Source: Novosphingobium sp. (GTDB lineage: Bacteria; Pseudomonadota; Alphaproteobacteria; Sphingomonadales; Sphingomonadaceae). Taken from it: a stretch of 15,623 nt of DNA. The notes beneath the pieces are model-generated. The model had not been told where the DNA came from, did not search any database, and worked only from the letters and a program-made list of their open reading frames with translations. Position numbers and translations under genes: made by a program. Of this stretch, positions 13,458-15,623 are shown piece by piece. Position 1 is the stretch's first letter, and the number at the start of each line of letters is the position of its first letter. The stretch lies in the NCBI GenBank assembly GCA_028697875.1, contig JAQVEQ010000046.1, positions 1-15,623 on the forward strand. Reading direction: 5' to 3'.

Positions 13458-15602
13458 ATGCAAAAACCCGTCGCCCTTGTCGCGCTGGCACTGCTCGCCC
13501 TGGCCCGTCCCGTTTTTGCCAAGGATGCCATGACCGAAATCCCCGCTTCCCCGCCCGTTGCCGAAAAGCGCGAACACACTGCCGAATATCACGGAATCCG
13601 GATCGAGGATCCTTATGCCTGGCTGCGCGATCCCGGCTACCCGACGGTCGACGACAAGGACGTGCTGGCCTATCTCGAAGCGGAAAACGCCTGGTTCGAG
13701 GCGCGGATGGCGCCGCGCAAGGACCGGATCGAGGCGCTGTTCAAGGAAATGCGCGGGCGGATCAAGGAAGCGGACAAGTCCGTGCCGCAGAAGGATGGCG
13801 ATTACTTCTACTGGATCGAGTACGAGGAAGGCGCCGAATACAAGAAATGGTGGCGCCGCCCGGTCGGTGCGCCGGACGACGGCAGCGCGGACCACCTGAT
13901 TCTCGACGAAGTGGCGCTGGCCCAAGGCAAGGACTATTTCCGGCTCGGCGCGCTTTCGGTCAGCCAGGACGGCAAATTGCTGGCCTATGCGGTGGACGAC
14001 AACGGGTCCGAGCGTTTCACCGCCCGGATCAAGGATCTCGCCACCGGTACGTTGCTGCCCGACGAGATTCCCGGCACTCTTTCCAGCCTGGTCTGGGTCG
14101 CGGGCGATACGGGCCTGATCTACAGCCTCGCGAACGAACAGTGGCGCACCGACAATGCCCGCCTGCACTGGCTGGGCAAGCCGGTGGCGCAGGACGTCGA
14201 ACTCTATCACGAGGGCGACGAGGGCTTCCGCGTTTCCAGCTCGCTGTCCGCCAACGAGAAATGGGTGATCGTTTCGGCCGGCGACCACGAGACGAGCGAA
14301 GTGCGGCTGATCCCGGCCGATGCGCCCCTGACGGAACCGACGGTGGTCAAGGCGCGGCAGAAAGGCGTCGAGTACGACGTCGACGAGCGTGACGGCACGC
14401 TCTACATCCATGCCAACGACACGCACGAGAATTTCCGCCTGGCGACCGCGCCGCTGGACAAGCCGGGCGAATGGACGACCCTGATCGCGGGATCGGACGA
14501 TTTCTACCTGACCGGGTTCGACCTGTTCAAGGATTTCTACGTGGTGGAAGGGCGGCTGCGCGGCCTCGACCACCTGGAAGTGCGTTCCTACGGCGATCCC
14601 GCGAAGGTCGAGCCGATCGTCTTTCCCGAAGCGAGCTATACCGCAGGGCTGGACGACAATCCCGAATGGGACGTGGACACGCTGCGCCTGTCCTATGCCA
14701 GCATGGTCAGCCCCAATACGGTCTACGACTATCACCTGGCCGGCAAGAGTCTCGAAACGCTCAAGGTGCAGGAGATCCCTTCGGGCTACGACGCCTCGCT
14801 CTATGCGACCGAGCGGCTGGAAATCCCGGCGCGCGACGGCACGGCGATCCCGGTCAGTGTGATGTACCGCAAGGACCGCGTCCCCGGCGGCCCGCTCCAC
14901 CTCTACGGCTACGGCGCTTACGGCATTTCGATCGACCCGGGCTTTTCGACCACGCGGCTGAGCCTTGTCGATCGCGGGTTTGCTTATGCCATCGCCCATA
15001 TCCGCGGCGGGGACGACCTCGGCCGCGCCTGGTACAAGGCGGGCAAGCTGGAGCGGCGGACCAACACTTTCAACGATTTCGTCGATGTGGCGAAGGGCCT
15101 CGTCGAACGCGGCTACACCGCGGCGGGAAAGATCAGCATTTCCGGCGGGTCGGCCGGTGGCGAGCTGATGGGCGCGGTGGTCAATTCCGATCCCGCCCTG
15201 TGGGGCGCGGTGGCGGCCCATGTGCCGTTCGTCGACGTGCTGGCCACCATGCTCGATGCCTCGCTGCCGCTGACGCCGGGCGAATGGCCCGAATGGGGCA
15301 ACCCGATCGAGGACAAGGCGGCTTTCGAACTGATCCGCAGCTATTCGCCCTACGACAATGTCCGCGCCCAGGCCTATCCGCCGATGCTGGTGACGGCCGG
15401 GCTCAACGATCCGCGCGTGACTTATTGGGAACCGGCTAAGTGGGTCGCGAAGCTGCGCGAACTGAAGACCGATTCCAACGAACTGCTGCTCAAGACCAAC
15501 ATGGGCGCGGGCCATGGCGGCAAGTCGGGCCGGTTCGAGAGCTTGCGCGAAACGGCCGAGGAATTCGCCTTCATCCTCTGGCAGATGGGCGTCGAGAAGT
15601 GA
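13458..15602 (+). CDS. S9A serine peptidase, oligopeptidase B type, with signal peptide
   Basis: 714 residues. The family cleaves short peptides after basic residues, or after proline in the prolyl oligopeptidase branch. A signal peptide (MQKPVALVALALLALA, cut near VFA at 19-21) predicts export. The beta-propeller begins with RIEDPYAWLRDP (48-59). The catalytic alpha/beta-hydrolase domain has YGYGAYGIS (483-491), HIRGGDDLGRAWY (514-526), Ser565 in GGSAGGE, Asp651 in GLNDPRV and His686 in GAGHGGKSGR. The stretch TMLDASLPLTPGEWPEWGNP (597-616) is characteristic of oligopeptidase B (PtrB) rather than prolyl oligopeptidase. E. coli PtrB is about 30 residues shorter and lacks a signal peptide. The gene is complete, with 21 bases of sequence after the stop. 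Confidence 0.9.
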   Translation: MQKPVALVALALLALARPVFAKDAMTEIPASPPVAEKREHTAEYHGIRIEDPYAWLRDPGYPTVDDKDVLAYLEAENAWFEARMAPRKDRIEALFKEMRGRIKEADKSVPQKDGDYFYWIEYEEGAEYKKWWRRPVGAPDDGSADHLILDEVALAQGKDYFRLGALSVSQDGKLLAYAVDDNGSERFTARIKDLATGTLLPDEIPGTLSSLVWVAGDTGLIYSLANEQWRTDNARLHWLGKPVAQDVELYHEGDEGFRVSSSLSANEKWVIVSAGDHETSEVRLIPADAPLTEPTVVKARQKGVEYDVDERDGTLYIHANDTHENFRLATAPLDKPGEWTTLIAGSDDFYLTGFDLFKDFYVVEGRLRGLDHLEVRSYGDPAKVEPIVFPEASYTAGLDDNPEWDVDTLRLSYASMVSPNTVYDYHLAGKSLETLKVQEIPSGYDASLYATERLEIPARDGTAIPVSVMYRKDRVPGGPLHLYGYGAYGISIDPGFSTTRLSLVDRGFAYAIAHIRGGDDLGRAWYKAGKLERRTNTFNDFVDVAKGLVERGYTAAGKISISGGSAGGELMGAVVNSDPALWGAVAAHVPFVDVLATMLDASLPLTPGEWPEWGNPIEDKAAFELIRSYSPYDNVRAQAYPPMLVTAGLNDPRVTYWEPAKWVAKLRELKTDSNELLLKTNMGAGHGGKSGRFESLRETAEEFAFILWQMGVEK

Positions 15603-15623
15603 CGGGGGAAGCGAACGGGCGGC

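Noticed and set aside
13404..15515. A 703-codon open frame on the minus strand opposite the oligopeptidase gene
   Set aside because: It mirrors a gene with a full catalytic triad and has composition typical of antisense frames in GC-rich DNA (rich in Arg, His, Val, Gly).

Overview
The window is GC-rich (about two thirds G+C by eye) chromosomal DNA from an alphaproteobacterium. It is most likely a member of the Sphingomonadales, such as Novosphingobium or a relative. The grounds are the 55-residue L33 sequence, the RibA N-terminal domain that I recognise from sphingomonads, and strong use of codons ending in G or C. No mobile element, CRISPR array, tRNA or rRNA was seen. The content is mainly housekeeping plus one signalling locus. 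Identifications rest on motifs read by eye; no search was run.

Layout. Left block, minus strand: ribA (its 3' part lies off the window) overlaps the end of xth (exonuclease III). A 327-base gap holding a good leftward terminator comes next, then lolA (lipoprotein carrier) and rpmG (ribosomal protein L33). The next block (2704-6792, minus) is a tight four-gene operon, read in transcription order: a fused pabB-pabC (4-aminobenzoate synthesis), a class I aminotransferase, an RluA-type pseudouridine synthase and arfB (ribosome rescue hydrolase). All three junctions are 4-base ATGA overlaps. A divergent gap leads to a plus-strand HerA/DUF853-type ATPase. Facing it is a minus-strand signalling operon (8547-11360): a secreted EF-hand protein, an OmpR-type response regulator and a membrane histidine kinase, with 3-base gaps between them. 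The right end has a divergent pair of peptidases, aminopeptidase P (minus) and an exported oligopeptidase B (plus).

The part most worth attention is the EF-hand/two-component operon. Upstream of its first gene is an exact 10-bp-period direct repeat (TTGTCGCA twice), the usual geometry of an OmpR-family site, followed by a leader with a 10-bp inverted repeat. This suggests an autoregulated system tied to calcium, another cation or the cell envelope. The signal and the regulon cannot be read from the sequence. Other notable points are the ATGA-coupled operon, a codon-usage shift in the tail of the ATPase, and a possibly leaderless lolA.
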